Source: Borrelia turicatae 91E135 (GTDB lineage: Bacteria; Spirochaetota; Spirochaetia; Borreliales; Borreliaceae). Taken from it: a stretch of DNA of 43,228 nt. The stretch covers positions 1-43,228 of the forward strand of contig NZ_CP019369.1 in the NCBI RefSeq assembly GCF_000012085.2, given 5' to 3'. A model generated the notes under the pieces. That model did no database searches. It worked only from the letters and a program-made list of their open reading frames with translations, and was not told where the DNA came from. The position numbers and the translations under genes were made by a program. Positions 43,070 to 43,228 of the stretch are shown piece by piece (the stretch's first letter is position 1; every line of letters starts with the position of its first letter).

Positions 43070-43228
43070 AATTTAAAGATATTATTTATTAGTGTATTAT
43101 CAATGATATAAGATTTTCAGATGAGAAAACTACAGAAATTGGGCTTTCTTTATTTAGAGAAGTAACCTTTTACTAAATGCAGTGTATAATTATGCTATTA
43201 TTAGAGACATCTAAAAATTTAATTTCTG
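43070..43228. other. Right end of window, no telomere seen
   Basis: AT-rich sequence without a gene. I see no palindrome or TAGTATA box near the last base, so the right telomere is either absent from the window or was not assembled. Confidence 0.5.

Noticed and set aside
43100-43228. Right telomere at the window end
   Set aside because: No inverted repeat or TAGTATA box is visible near the last base.
1-43228. tRNA, rRNA, insertion-sequence transposase or a toxin-antitoxin pair
   Set aside because: I looked for cloverleaf arms, rRNA motifs, DDE-type frames and paired small genes and recognised none.

Overview
The window reads as a linear plasmid from a relapsing-fever Borrelia. The DNA is very AT-rich and carries the Borrelia PF57-PF50-PF32-PF49 plasmid-maintenance cluster, Bdr proteins with KID repeats, an Mlp lipoprotein, and above all an archive of variable large (Vlp) and variable small (Vsp) surface lipoprotein genes, which relapsing-fever species use for antigenic variation. 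Species cannot be fixed from the sequence alone. Greek-letter Vlp subfamily names (alpha, beta, gamma, delta) are tentative and given from memory of the family.

Layout. Bases 1-227 form a near-perfect palindrome, best read as a hairpin telomere sequenced around its tip (tip near 113/114). A telomere-proximal lipoprotein (278-1579) reads inward. From 1.7 to 12.5 kb nearly everything is on the minus strand: a PFam54-like lipoprotein, a broken P12-like lipoprotein, then a string of vlp/vsp cassettes with one bdr. The maintenance cluster (12.9-16.0 kb, plus strand) sits at the switch point. Right of it are degenerate sequence, an mlp gene, and from 18.3 kb a plus-strand archive of vsp and vlp cassettes with three more bdr genes. 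A decayed cp32-like phage structural block (33.3-36.4 kb, minus) interrupts it. The archive resumes with broken vlp cassettes, an intact P12-like lipoprotein, a thyX pseudogene and a second lipoprotein related to the one at 278. Archive genes on both sides therefore point away from the maintenance locus and towards the ends, and the two outer parts are mirror-image paralogues (gamma vlp, P12-like gene, thyX remnant).

How it works. Most cassettes carry all or part of a shared upstream block (ribosome site plus the [15 protein letters not shown] leader) and end in a shared hairpin terminator. I recognise no dedicated vlp expression promoter, so this looks like a silent donor store whose cassettes are copied by gene conversion into an expression site elsewhere. 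Many cassettes lack a leader or start, or contain frameshifts, a nonsense codon or deletions; this would be tolerable in donors.

Most notable: a Vsp-Vlp chimeric cassette (11575-12506); terminator hairpins that double in frame as lipoprotein leaders; a 22-residue leader mini-ORF abutting a divergent Vlp with extra cysteines; a perfect 36-bp inverted repeat duplicating the start of the PF57 gene; thyX remnants in both subtelomeric arms; and a perfect 38-bp fold-back at the end of a phage gene.
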